Of a DNA stretch of 64,000 bases, positions 1-10,484 are shown one piece after another (position 1 is the first letter of the stretch; every line of letters starts with the position of its first letter). Source of the stretch: Larix kaempferi (taxonomy: Eukaryota; Streptophyta; Pinopsida; Pinales; Pinaceae); contig BSBM01000186.1 of the NCBI GenBank assembly GCA_027924585.1, positions 3,534,001 to 3,598,000 on the forward strand. Reading direction: 5' to 3'. Position numbers and translations under genes: made by a program. Under the pieces are notes generated by a model. That model saw only the letters and a program-made list of their open reading frames with translations, was not told the DNA's origin and did not search any database.

Positions 1-669
1 TTCATTCTCCACCTGCAAGCAGATATGATCATGGCACATAAAAACCATATGTGGTTTAAGATTAACTAAGACATCTTGGCGTGATATATTCTCCTTTAGA
101 ACCTCCAGTTTACATAAATAATAAATTCATCCAAATAGACCGTGAAGGATGACATGTCAGACAAATCCAAAAGAATATCCCACTCAATTACAAAGTAAAA
201 TCCACCTTTGCAGGAAAACATTGTTGTGGACCAACTCCAACCATGATAGGATCTGATGTATATTATTGTTTTTCTTTCTATCTTTTCCATGATACCAAGT
301 TTAGGATGGATTCCTCTCACAACGATAATGAAATATTTGTTGGTTGTACCTATGGTGAAGACCCATGTATCTGTCAAGTGGGTCATGACGATCAGTCCGA
401 AGCGTCGTGGGTCGTTGTATGCTCCAATGTGTAAATATTCTTGTAATTTGAAAAATTGTACTTCTGTAAATCTTGTTAACTAAACTTAGATTATTTGGGT
501 CCCCATATGTCCTTAGGACCATTTAAGGGATGAGATAACATTAGTGGTTGTCCCCACTATTTCCTTGAATCTTCTTTATGACCTTTAGCTATCAGTCATA
601 TCTCGTTGGCGTAACCGGCTAAGATATTATAAATAAATCCTCCCTCCTCATTTTATTCAATCGGATTTT
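1..669. other. Unassigned sequence with a plus-strand TATA-like motif
   Basis: I recognise no gene here. All reading frames are short and match nothing I know. A TATA-box-like stretch (tattataaataaat) lies at about 624-638, about 45 bases upstream of a block repeated at 57665-57975, so this could be the promoter flank of an old repetitive element. That is inference from position only. Confidence 0.3.
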
Positions 670-975
670 GGGAGTTGAGAGTTCTGCAAGTATTTGAGTT
701 GAGGTCTATGTATCCTCTATGACCATGCTTATTACAGCCTAACATACAAAAAACAAATATTTCAAGTGTAATACGAAGTCAGTGGTGTAGGCTCTCCCTC
801 TGCGCTTAGTGCAACCATGTGGGATCAAAAGATTGATAATCTTGTAGTGTGTAACCTTCTGTGATTATATTCATCGTCCGAAGATAATAAAATATAGTAT
901 ACTATGTTAGAACCCTCCAGTAGGCACTAGAATCTTAGAAGTTTCCACAAAAATCCTGGGGCAATTACCTTGTCG
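670..975 (+). repeat. Dispersed repeat copy R1 (partner at 57665-57975)
   Basis: About 305 bp matches 57665-57975 in the same orientation. Shared blocks include gttgagagtt, gctctccctctg/acgcttagtgc and atcctggggcaattacctt. Similarity stops at both ends, after which the flanks are unrelated. No coding frame is shared. It could be a leader or LTR piece of an unidentified element; the second copy abuts a caulimovirid-like fragment. Confidence 0.6.
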
Positions 976-1646
976 GTAAAAATATATGATAGTATTTACG
1001 ACATTAAATTATCGACTGAGATCCATAGACTTAGAGCTCTAATCTAGCTTAGTCTAATGCCGACAAACACATAAAACAATTTCCCTACTAACTTCTCTTG
1101 TTAATTATTTGTACCACCATTAAATATCCCACTTAGAAGCCTATATTATATGATGATTTAATTAGAACAACCTACTACCTAGACCTAGAGAACCTGCAGT
1201 TCATGCCTGCTACCCACCTTTAGACCTAGCACCTGTTAGACCTATACCACTTGCTTCTGGAATCCTTTGTGGGGACTGCTCTTTACAATCATCCTCAAAG
1301 GAAACCCATCATAAGGGGATTGAAACTACTAGAAGAATCAAATGCAAGAGCTTCAAAATTGAATTAAATAAATACCAAATATTGTTCCCTACTTACTTCA
1401 AAACATTAATGAATAAGAGCAATTAAATTTAAATCCTAACTTGAAAATGAAAGAATATTTAAACTTAAACAAAATCTAACTCAACCAAGTAGTAAAGTGC
1501 ATTGAGTGCAGGAGGAAAACCAAGAAAGAATTTCTTATATGTTCATGAATCAATTAAACAAAAATCTATTCACACCAAACCAAATCGACAATATAAATGT
1601 AAGTGCCAAAATGGTAATGCAGTAAAGGGCGCTTAAATTATAACAT
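976..1646. other. Non-coding sequence, nothing recognised
   Basis: AT-rich sequence without a supportable frame, RNA gene or repeat. It is the flank into which gypsy-1 inserted and continues, in the pre-insertion locus, at 27666. Confidence 0.5.
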
Positions 1647-1651
1647 TAAAA
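1647..1651. repeat. Target site duplication TAAAA (left, gypsy-1)
   Basis: The five bases immediately before the TG of the left LTR are TAAAA. The same five bases (27661-27665) directly follow the CA of the right LTR, marking the integrase-made duplication of the outermost left-nest element. Confidence 0.9.
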
Positions 1652-2025
1652 TGTGAAGAACCTGCAACAATTAGTTAATGAAAATACATGAGATAGCAAT
1701 AATAATAGAACTCAAAATCACTTTTATTGATCGCAGGCCACTTCGAGGGGGCAACCTCCTTTGAGCAAGCTCAATACAAATAACTTCATGGTGCCTTCAT
1801 AGGCCTCAACACACACTTATATACTAAGTATAGGCACCAATACTATGGGTCAAAACCATGGGCCAATACAAACTATGGATCAACAATACTAAGGGCGACT
1901 TACAAAGCATATGTGCCAAACAACAATAACACAAACTATGGATCAACAAATACTTCGGGATGACTTACAAAGCATATGTGTCCAACAATAATATACTAAC
2001 AAAGTAAAGACATGGGTTCCTAACA
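1652..2025 (-). repeat. gypsy-1 3' LTR
   Basis: 374 bp that begins TGTGAAGAACC and ends CCTAACA on the plus strand. It is homologous over its whole length to 27289-27660. On the element's own strand it starts TGTTAGG and ends TTCACA. Confidence 0.93.
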
Positions 2026-2040
2026 TCCCCTCCTCCTTAG
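2026..2040 (-). other. gypsy-1 polypurine tract
   Basis: Read on the minus strand this is ctaaggaggagggga, directly upstream of the 3' LTR. This is where plus-strand DNA synthesis is primed in LTR elements. Gypsy-2 has the matching tract at 35042-35055. Confidence 0.85.
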
Positions 2041-2054
2041 AAAAAGCTTTGTCC

Positions 2055-2510
2055 TCAAAGCTTTAGATGTGGAAATTGTTGTTGAATATGAAGGAGTGGT
2101 TCCCATGTAGCATCCTCTAGTTGCATGCCGTGCCACTGAATTAAGAAATTTGTGATAGAGCGAGAGCAAAGATGACAAGTGCGCTTATTGAGGACAGCCT
2201 CCGGCTCCAAAAGGATGGATCCTTCATTATCCAGTTCGGGTAAAATAGTTTGTCCTCTGATGTTGGTGCTAGGTACTTGCTTCAAACAAGAGACATGAAA
2301 TACTGGATGAATGTGGGAAGAAGGAGGAAGTTCCAATTTATAAGCAACATACCCAATATTCTGAAGAATCCGATATGTTCCATAGAACTTTGGAGTGAGC
2401 TTATGATGCCCTTTGAGTTTCAGGGAGGATTCAGTGTACGGCTGGAGACTAAGAAAGACCATATCACCTGCTTGAAAAGTGCGCTCAGAACGGTGTTGAT
2501 CAGCTTCTTG
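2055..2510 (-). pseudogene. gypsy-1 integrase C-terminus and chromodomain
   Basis: A 135-residue open frame at 2055-2462 encodes the end of the pol polyprotein. Its first half has the integrase C-terminal fold signature (HKLTPKFYGTYRIL, then YKLELPPSSHIHPVFHVSCL). Its last 50 residues form a chromodomain with the typical W-x-G...TWEP core (FLIQWHGM, ATWEPLL). In chromoviruses this domain reads histone marks and steers integration into heterochromatin. It lies in the same reading frame as the upstream integrase and is separated from it by a stop codon near 2511. It ends 29 bases before the polypurine tract, as expected for the natural end of pol. Confidence 0.88.
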
Positions 2511-3461
2511 CTACATGCGATTTCTTGCCATGTGAAGATTGTCCCGCAAAATGCGAATAATCTGATCGCCATTGTGAAGGACTGTGTGAACTGCCTGAAC
2601 TGGTGAACTGTTGGGGGTGTATGGAAGAATAACTAGTGGTGCTTGAACATAGACTGCTTCATATGGGGTCATTTTAGAGGCAGTTTGGTAAGAGGTATTG
2701 TACCACCATTCAGCAATAGGGAGCCACTTTTCCCACTGATGTTGTTGTTCAGAGGTGAAGCAACGAAGATAAGTTTCCAAGCATTTATTGATAATTTCAG
2801 TCTTACTTTCTGTTTGTGGGTGATACCTTGAACTCATCTTCAATTTGGTGCCAGTGTAGTGAAATAGTTCTGTCCAAAAATGACTGGTGAAAGTCGCATC
2901 ACGATCTGAGAAAATGGAAGAAGGGATGCCATGAAGACGAAAGATCTGGTCTAGGAAAATTTGAGCGACTGAGGAGGTTGTATAGAGATGGCTGAGAGCA
3001 CAAAAATGACTATATTTAGAGAGGTGATCAACCACAACCAAAATCACTATCTTTCCTCCAGACTTAGGGATCCCTTCAATGAAATCTATAGAAATATCTA
3101 TCCAAATCCGTGTAGGTATGGGCAAGGGTTCGAGCAATCCCAGAAGGAGTGTCGTTTCACCCTTATTGCGCTGGCAGGTATCACACTCAGCCACCATCTG
3201 TTGATATGTCCTTTTCATGCCCTACCAAAAGAAGTTACGCCATTCCCACTCATACGTTTTGAGGAACCCATAGTGCCCTGCCGATGGAGAAGCATGGATT
3301 TCAAAGAAGACAACCTGTTGAATATCTGTGCTCTGGGGAAGCACCAGACGACCTTTGTATCTCAGGGAAGCACCATCCCAAGAGTAATGTGGTACAAAAG
3401 AAGGGTTGTTGGCCAAGCATTGGATGATTTGAGATAATGAAGAGTCATTGACATAGCCCTA
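2511..3461 (-). pseudogene. gypsy-1 integrase (zinc-binding and catalytic core), interrupted
   Basis: Two frames in the same register, 3222-3416 and 2511-3218. The first carries the end of the His-His part of the zinc-binding region (FEIHASPSAGHYGF). The second carries the Cys pair (CDTCQRNKG), then the catalytic core with DISIDFIEGIP, FSDRDATFTS and a glutamate region reading RYHPQTESKTEIINK. Family members usually have QTDGQTE at that site. The stop TAG at 3222-3224 breaks the zinc domain and another lies at 3459-3461. No frameshift was found. The protein would insert the cDNA copy into the genome, but cannot be made intact from this copy. Confidence 0.9.
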
Positions 3462-4178
3462 TTGAACAGATTGCAACCAATTTGGAATAGGCATAGAAAT
3501 AGATGAAAGAGAACCTTGGTCATTAAATGTGTGAGAAAGAGCATCCGCCACAATATTGTCCTTACCCTTCTTGTAAGTGATTTCATAGTCATAACCCATG
3601 AGTTTTCTAACCCATTTCCGTTGTGCTGGGGAGAATACACGTTGTTCCAGGAAATATTTCAGACTCTGGTGATCAGTCTTGATGGAGAAATGATTCCCTA
3701 ATAGGTATGGGCGCCACTTATGTACTACATGCAAAATAGCCATCATTTCCTTCTCATATGTAGAGGCAGCCAAATTCTTACCTGAAAGGGATTTGCTGTT
3801 GAATGCAATGGGGTGTTCATCTTGAAGGAGAACGACATGAAGTCCATTGCCGCAAGAATCACTCTCAATAGTGAAGGGCTTGGAAAAATCACGCATAGCT
3901 AGAACAGCTGTAGTACACATAGCTTGTTTCAGTTTTTCAAATGCACACTCAGTAGCATGTGTCCATGTAAAAGAATCCTTTTTCAATAGAGAAATTAATG
4001 GAGCTTCAATATTCCCATATTCCTTGACAAACTTGCGGTAGTATCCAGTCAGCCCCAAAAACCCACGAAGGCTATTGAGTGTCTGAGGACTCAACCAATT
4101 GTTCATGGCAGTGATTTTGGAAGGATCCACGCGAACCCCTTCTGCTGAGATAATGTGCCCGAGATACTCAACTTCCTG
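3462..4178 (-). pseudogene. gypsy-1 RT connection and RNase H
   Basis: The open stretch 3459-4130 contains the RT thumb/connection region (LRGFLGLTGYYRKFV) followed by RNase H. The RNase H shows ESDSCGNGLHVVL (the usual motif is DASGxGxGAVL), the glutamate of STYEKEMMAI, the aspartate of KTDHQSLKYF and the aspartate of IVADALS. The first active-site block is altered (ESDSCGNG). RNase H removes the RNA template during reverse transcription. It is in the same frame as the RT upstream, separated by the stop TAG at 4179-4181. Confidence 0.9.
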
Positions 4179-4904
4179 CTATCCAAAAACACATTTAGAG
4201 TGTTTGGCATGGAGATGATGGTAAGAGAAAAGTTTCATTACAAGATATAGATGTTGGAGATGTTCATCCCAGGTTTTACTATAGATGAGGATATCATCAA
4301 AGAATACTAGAATGAATTTTCGCAAGTAGGGCCAGAATATTTTATTCATCAAGGCCTGGAATGTGGAAGGAGCATTAGTGAGGCCAAAGGGCATGACCAA
4401 AAACTCATAGCAGCCATCATGTGTGTGGAAAGCTGTTTTAGGGATATCATCCTCATGAACCCGAATTTGATGATACCCAGAACGAAGATCCAACTTGGAG
4501 AAAAATTGAGCACCATGAAGCTCTTCAAGAAGCTCATCAACAACAGGAATTGTAAACTTATCCTTGATAGTGAGGTGATTAAGTGCTTGGAAGTCAATGC
4601 AAAGGCGCCATGACCCATCTTTTTTGTGGACAAGAAGAACTGGTGAAGAAAAGGAACTAGTGCTTGGGCGAATAATACCTTGCTTCAGTAAGTCCCTAAC
4701 GAGCATTTCAATCTCTGTTTTTTGGTGAAATGGGTAGTGATAAGGCATGATGTTGGGAGGAACGCTTCCAGGAATGAGCTGAATATGACATTCCGCTGGC
4801 CTTGAAGGTGAATATGACATTCCAGGAATGAGCTGAATATGACATTGTTGTAGATCCAAAGGAGTAGTGAAGACCGTTGATGGTTGCATCTGAATGGAAT
4901 GGAT
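4179..4904 (-). pseudogene. gypsy-1 reverse transcriptase
   Basis: A 236-residue open frame containing the fingers and palm of a Ty3/gypsy [21 protein letters not shown], then [15 protein letters not shown] with the first catalytic Asp, [16 protein letters not shown], and the catalytic FFDDILIYS. All three catalytic aspartates are present. A local duplication near its N-terminus (around 4777-4856) repeats the peptide [10 protein letters not shown]. The segment ends at a TAG (4179-4181) where relatives have Gln (VFGQQ), consistent with a C-to-T change. Upstream, a TAG at 4905-4907 separates it from protease. Confidence 0.93.
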
Positions 4905-5348
4905 CTAAGAGATGACACCATGTGAATTCTTCTTAAGGATTTTTTCCATGTGATGTGAGATGATGATGTTGAGGGACCCTGGTTGTAAGCCTATCAATGT
5001 GTGTTTTTTTCCATTGGGGGAAAACTGCATCCAAAGTTCGGCAAAATCCCATAAGATGGGGCCAAGTGTGTGTAGCCATTGAGCACCCAAAACCACATCA
5101 CATCCACCTAAGGTCAAGGAAAACATGACAGAGCGCAGGTTATAATATCCCATAGAGATATGCACATTACAACACTTCCCTTTCTGAGGTAAGGTGCCCC
5201 CATTAGCAACCATGACTTCAAAGTTGGAGCAAGGATGGATAAAAAAATCAGCCTGTTTGGCAATCCGAGGGTCAATGAAATTATAAGTGCTACCAGAATC
5301 AATAAGTATTGTAAGAGCAAGCTTCTTGAAGTAACCCCTCACCCTCAT
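4905..5348 (-). pseudogene. gypsy-1 aspartic protease
   Basis: 147 residues with the retropepsin active site LTILIDSGSTYNFID and the flap/second-half signature GCDVVLGAQWLHTLGP. The protease cleaves the gag-pol polyprotein. The segment is collinear with residues 339-486 of the gypsy-2 protein at 35071-37584. It ends at TAG 4905-4907, where gypsy-2 reads Gln (VIAQL). Confidence 0.92.
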
Positions 5349-5928
5349 GGTTTGGGGGGTGGTGATTCCAGCTAAAGCATGGAGAGATATCTCTCACTGG
5401 TCATCCTGGGACATAGGGTCAATAGGCAGCTCCAGAATGTCAACCTAAGCGTCCATTGTATCTGAAGCTTCTTCACCAATTTTAGAGGTAGGCGGAGAAT
5501 CCATATCCAAGAAATAAAGCTTTTGCTGAACACATCTATGTCCCCGAGTGAATTTCTCATCACAATTATAAAAAATCCTTTTTTCTCTACGTGCCTGCAT
5601 CTCAGTTTCAGACAAATACTTGATAGGAGTTGGTCAAGGAGCTTGTGGAATGGGAGGTCATTGAGAACCCATATTTCGGAAGGGAACAAAAGTGGGTTTT
5701 GAGCACTGTTGGGCTACAATCTTGTCTTCTTCCAACTTAGCCAACCCCAGGGCTTCTATCATTGTGTTGGAACAGAACATTTTGACCTCAAAGTGGATTG
5801 CATCCGTTAGACCACTGATAAAACAACTCCGGTAGAAGTCATCAGGCACTCCTTCAGTGTGGTTGGCTAGTTTCTCAAATTCGGTTTGGTACTCTCTCAT
5901 TGTTCCAATTTGGAAAAGTTTAGTGAGG
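5349..5928 (-). pseudogene. gypsy-1 gag C-terminal half with degenerate zinc knuckle, truncated by insertion
   Basis: The clean open stretch is 5658-5900 (80 residues: MREYQTEFEKLANHTEG...). It is collinear with gypsy-2 gag residues 156-234. Downstream in the same frame come a knuckle reading FYNCDEKFTRGHRC, whose first Cys is changed to Phe, and several stops (TGA at 5658-5660, further ones in the linker before the protease). Gag coding stops abruptly at 5928, where the Del-like LTR begins. The N-terminal third is not recovered on the other side of that insertion. Gag would form the particle shell. Confidence 0.88.
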
Positions 5929-8562
5929 TGTAATGCCCCATATTTTGACTAGGCATGTTTATGAGTTAGACACCTTTCACTTTATTGCTTGTTATCTGTT
6001 TGACTCAGCTAGACAGAGTGAACTATATTTTCGGCACGATAGACATGATGATGTGTTGCTATTGTGTTAATAATGTTACTATATTCATGCGGTTATTAAG
6101 CTATGATTATCATGAGATTCTTTTATTTCATAATGACAGGGTATGTTTGATACTCGTCCTGGAGGAAATGTGATATATATATATGATGTGGTAATTATGT
6201 TGTGATGGATTTAATGATTTTATGTGATGAAATAAATGATGCTGACAATATGGATCAGACAATGATAGAATGGAAAATATATGTTTTAGCGTTTTCATTG
6301 ATGAAATGCAAAATATATGGTGTTGTACGTGGATGCCATCCTATGATGAGATTGATAGAACTGTTATATTCCATACACACCTTTGATGTGATAAAATTGT
6401 GACGTGAAATAAAATGATGTTGATGATGTGGATCAATTGATGATCAAATGGAAATGCTTGTTATAAGATGTGTATTCTGCGGAATACTAACCTACAGGGC
6501 AGAAGGGCTATGGGATAGCTGGACACTTGATCTGATATATGGATAAGAGATTATCCATGCAGGGAAACTTAGCAACCGAAATTGATGATACGATGACATG
6601 GACTGATAATCTCGAGAGCAACAGAGTATGATTTGATAAGGGCGTAGGCCCAGTATGTTGAGAGGGATGGATGTGTTTCCCATCCTATGTTCCTATGATA
6701 CCCGAGATTGTGGGAGGGCCATGCTGAGACACGCTCCCCATGTATGTGTGATGACAATGGTTGGATGCCTGCTAGGAGAGGATAGGTCCGCTGTTCAGTC
6801 GACGCTATCGCTCTCAAGTTCTATGTGGTCAGGTCGATGAGTCTGACATCCACTTTTGTACTAGCAGAGGAGGGATAGGGAGGATGTGGCAGTAGGTTAG
6901 GATGGGAGGATATGATAGTTAGTACTGTTGAGGGTTGGGTATTCCTTGACCCGGAGTTAGTGGTAGTAGGCAGCTTTCCTTTGTACCTGTTTTATTAAAC
7001 AAATGTACTCCTAAAAATGATGAAATGAAATCTTAAAGGTTAACTGGTAAAGTAACCGATGATGTTTTAGTAATATTATGATGTATATATATATTTGTTC
7101 GGTTTGCATAAAGTAGTATGAATATTAAGTTAGCTAATATGCATAGGAAATATGACGTATGTTTATAGTACATGTCCGTCTTGTGCATACGCTTGCCACG
7201 CATGCACATTATGCACATGCGCAATAATATTGGTTTACAACCTACTTATCAAGATGTAACAATATTATAAGTTATCATAGACAACTCAAATAAGTATTCA
7301 GTGAATGACTTAATCAGTAAAAGATCATCAAGTTTTAATGTGTAAAATAAGTTAATTAGTCTTGTATGAAGACATGGTAATGAACGATTAAAATAAGTGT
7401 CATTAATTGTAAGCATCCTCAGGTGAAGGTGACTCCAATATGAAGTATAATAGTTAAACATTAATACTATAAAAGTGTGCTATATAATTGTTGATCACGA
7501 TTAAATAAACCATTAAAGTATATTTCATTATTTATACATAGAGGTACTATGTGACCCTTATCCATTAACCAAATAAATATTTCTAATTTCTATTCACAAT
7601 TAATTTAATTTCTATTATTACTAATTATTATGTTATTATTGTTATTAATTAATTAATGATAATAATGATGATAATATTTATATAAAGCATAGTGGATTGA
7701 ATGATTTATTAAATAGATTATTCATTTAAATTAAGGAACAGAATCATTCCAAAATAAATTAAAAAGGATTGTTTAAGTAAATCATTGAATAATTCCACTA
7801 CCCGAGAGAATTTGGGTGATTTAAAATAATATATAATCCACCTTTATGCCTTAAAAAGGGGTGGCATTAATGATTTGTACTTCCAAAAAAAATGGTGACA
7901 GCTAGGGCGGTGGAGTCATAAGGAAGCTATGGAATTATGGAGGGGAGGATTTTCTATAAAGAGGAGTTTTACAAAGTAGTAAGGGGGATTTTCTATGGGA
8001 GAACTGTGACGTTTATTTTTGTGAAAAAGGAGGAATGCCGAGGAGGGGGTTAACTCGAAGCTTTGAGGAGGTTGGAAACTCAAATGAAAAGACTGAGGAG
8101 GGGGTTAAATCAGCAAAAAGATTACCATGGAAAGGTTCGATGGAAAGCTGTTGTCGGCATTATTGGTCTGTGGGCTCGGGGGCTAGGAAGTCCGTTGATT
8201 TCTTAGGGTCAGCACGATAATAGCTGATCGGCAGGGATGACACATCATTTCGGGTTGCTAAGGTACCATACAGAATTCACCACGTAAGTCTTCTGATCTT
8301 ACCGCGAATCTACGGGTCCAGGTATTTTTTACTCAGCTAGCTTAAATAAATTGTATTTCCCTTTTATTTTCAGATTATGTAGGAAAGAAGAACAGAGTTG
8401 AAATGAAAAATTTAAGTTTATGTTTGCTTAAATTCCAGGAGACATATAGTCATTTAGATAATGGAGACATAGACGGGGGAATTTTTCTAGAAAAGATAAG
8501 AGAAACTTGGCATGTACATGAACATACAATTAGAGACCCAGTGCCCTAATAAGGGCACTACA
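5929..8562 (+). repeat. Del-like LTR copy 1
   Basis: 2634 bp from TGTAATGCCCC to GGGCACTACA. It is nearly identical to 21183-23813 apart from scattered substitutions. Small open frames inside it (for example 8035-8220) recur in the other copy but match no family. The end is set by the adjacent primer site, not by where similarity between the two copies stops. Confidence 0.82.
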
Positions 8563-8564
8563 TT

Positions 8565-8576
8565 TGGTATCAGAGC
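8565..8576 (+). other. Primer binding site for initiator Met-tRNA (Del-like, first)
   Basis: TGGTATCAGAGC, two bases after the LTR end, complementary to the 3' end of plant initiator Met-tRNA. It fixes the LTR boundary. Confidence 0.88.
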
Positions 8577-9530
8577 CGATGCTCAAACCCTGAGACCTTA
8601 GGGGCTAACTACACCTGGAATTATAGCGAAATTTACCTGAAAATAACAAACAACAGGATGTCTGCAACAAAAGGGTAGATAACTTGAAGAGCCCTTTTCC
8701 TATTAATTTATAAAGCTTAACAGAAACAAAATTTGAACAATATATATATATATAACTGCTTATGAAACTCGTGAATATATAACTATTTAATATTTTAAAG
8801 AGCCCGCACTCACCAAGACACCCAAGTGCAGAGTTCGCCCAACAGCCTCAACTTTCTTTTGCTGCCTTACTAGAGACACAACAACAGAAGCCTTTACACT
8901 GATGTGATTTAATGGAAATAGCTAGTGAATTTGTGAGCATTTTGTAAATAGAATATTTTACTGAGGTCATATAAAAAAAAAAGTAAAGGTAGCCTTTGGT
9001 GACTAATATGATATATTTCACAATTAAACAATAGAATGGCAGTCCCTTCCAAAGAACGAAAAGAGAATAGAAGGTATGAGGATTACATCATAGTTAGGGT
9101 TAGGTGATATTATCCAATTTGAACTGAATAGCGAATTATCTTAAAATTATTTGTTCATGCTTTGTTATATTGATGGTTTCCCTCGGGGCCGATAGTTTGG
9201 GTCTCTCATGTATGCAATACAAGTACCTTGTATTCCAACCTAGGTTGTATAGATTGATTTGATTTTGATGACCGAACAAACGGAAAAAAAAAAAAAACAC
9301 TATCCATCTAAAACAACTCAAAGAAAAGCTGGCAACTTAGTCTAGCATGTAAATGAAATTTTGGGACAAAAACCCTACTTTTACCTGTACTGAAAATTTT
9401 CTCAAAGATAAATCAAATGTTACCAAGTTTGTTTAAGGATTTAAGCCTGTCTTTCTCTTTCTCTGTCCTCTCCCCTTGTTTCTTGCTTTTACAAGTTTTT
9501 TTTTTCTTCTTTTCTCATTGTTGCTTGAGA
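8577..9530 (+). other. Del-like internal segment A, left part (non-coding)
   Basis: Leader sequence after the primer site, repeated at 23828-24785. No gag start or zinc knuckle is present, and frames here are shorter than about 65 codons. It is interrupted at 9531 by the copia element and resumes at 15745. Confidence 0.7.
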
Positions 9531-9535
9531 CAGTC
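9531..9535. repeat. Target site duplication CAGTC (left, copia)
   Basis: CAGTC precedes the left copia LTR and recurs at 15740-15744. The uninterrupted allele in the second segment (around 24782-24790) has a single CAGTC, confirming the insertion event directly. Confidence 0.95.
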
Positions 9536-10308
9536 TGTAAAATTAGTCACAGCAGATCTAATGAACAAGTAAATCAATCACAACAGATGAACATAGAAAA
9601 TATGGTGCAAAACTGTGCAAAACATGCAGCAGTGCTCTCTATCCCAGAAAGGGTGAATGAATTACAATACAAACTGTCACAATGACAGAGCAATTCGAAT
9701 TGCCTAAGGAGGTCATTCGAATCACTGAATGGAGTAGCTTGACTCTATCTAGGAGTCCTCATCAATCATCGGTGGTGCTCATCAATCACAACAACCAGTC
9801 ATCCATGTGTCAAACTGAGTCTAACTGAGTGTAATAAATGTAACTGAAGTGTGTAGCACTGATATAGGATCTGGAGGCTTAGTGGGGGCGCATGGGAGGC
9901 TAATTGAAGTCAGAACAAGTCACCTAATCAAACTGGAGGTCAAACGGAAGTGATACAGTCAGTCGGGAGTGAAACTAGCCTCAAATCAGGGAGAATCGGA
10001 GCTAACTGAATGTAACTGGAGTGGAACTGCAGTGGTAGGTGAACAAGTGCGCCCTTCTCTGGCAGTAGGTGAGAAGTGGGCGCCTTTCAGCTTAAGAGGG
10101 CTAAAACTCTGTGGTAAGTGGCTCCCGGGTGCTAGAAGAAGGTGGATAAGGTGCTGGAGGCATCAAACTGGTGACTGGGATGCATGCCTGTGCATGCAAA
10201 ACCCTAGATTCTGCATATCCTGAAATAGATCATGTAGGATCCCGAAATAGATGATGTATCCCGAAATAGATGATGTATCGCGAAATAGATGATGTGGATA
10301 TCCGAACA
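9536..10308 (-). repeat. Copia 3' LTR with tandem 19-20 bp units
   Basis: 773 bp from TGTAAAATTAG to CCGAACA. The last 100 bases (about 10205-10300) hold tandem units of the type cgaaatagatgatgtatcc, with one more copy here than in the partner LTR. This explains the 19 bp length difference. Confidence 0.93.
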
Positions 10309-10320
10309 CCCCCCCTCAAG
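10309..10320 (-). other. Copia polypurine tract
   Basis: On the minus strand this reads cttgaggggggg, immediately upstream of the 3' LTR. A near copy (agcttgagggggggc on the same strand) lies about 145 bp away at 10452-10466. Confidence 0.85.
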
Positions 10321-10484
10321 CTAGACTATGATGTGCCAATAAAAATAATGTGGGGCCCTGGTAACTAAGACCAAAGGTCACCCCAATACAATAATCCAAA
10401 AAATGCTGAAAATAAACTAAGTGAGGAAAGAGGGAAAACCCAGTGGGAAGAAAGCCCCCCCTCAAGCTAAAGCATAATAATGAA

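Noticed and set aside
8565-8576. tRNA-Met gene from the TGGTATCAGAGC matches
   Set aside because: Only the 12-base primer complement is present next to LTR ends; no cloverleaf can be formed.
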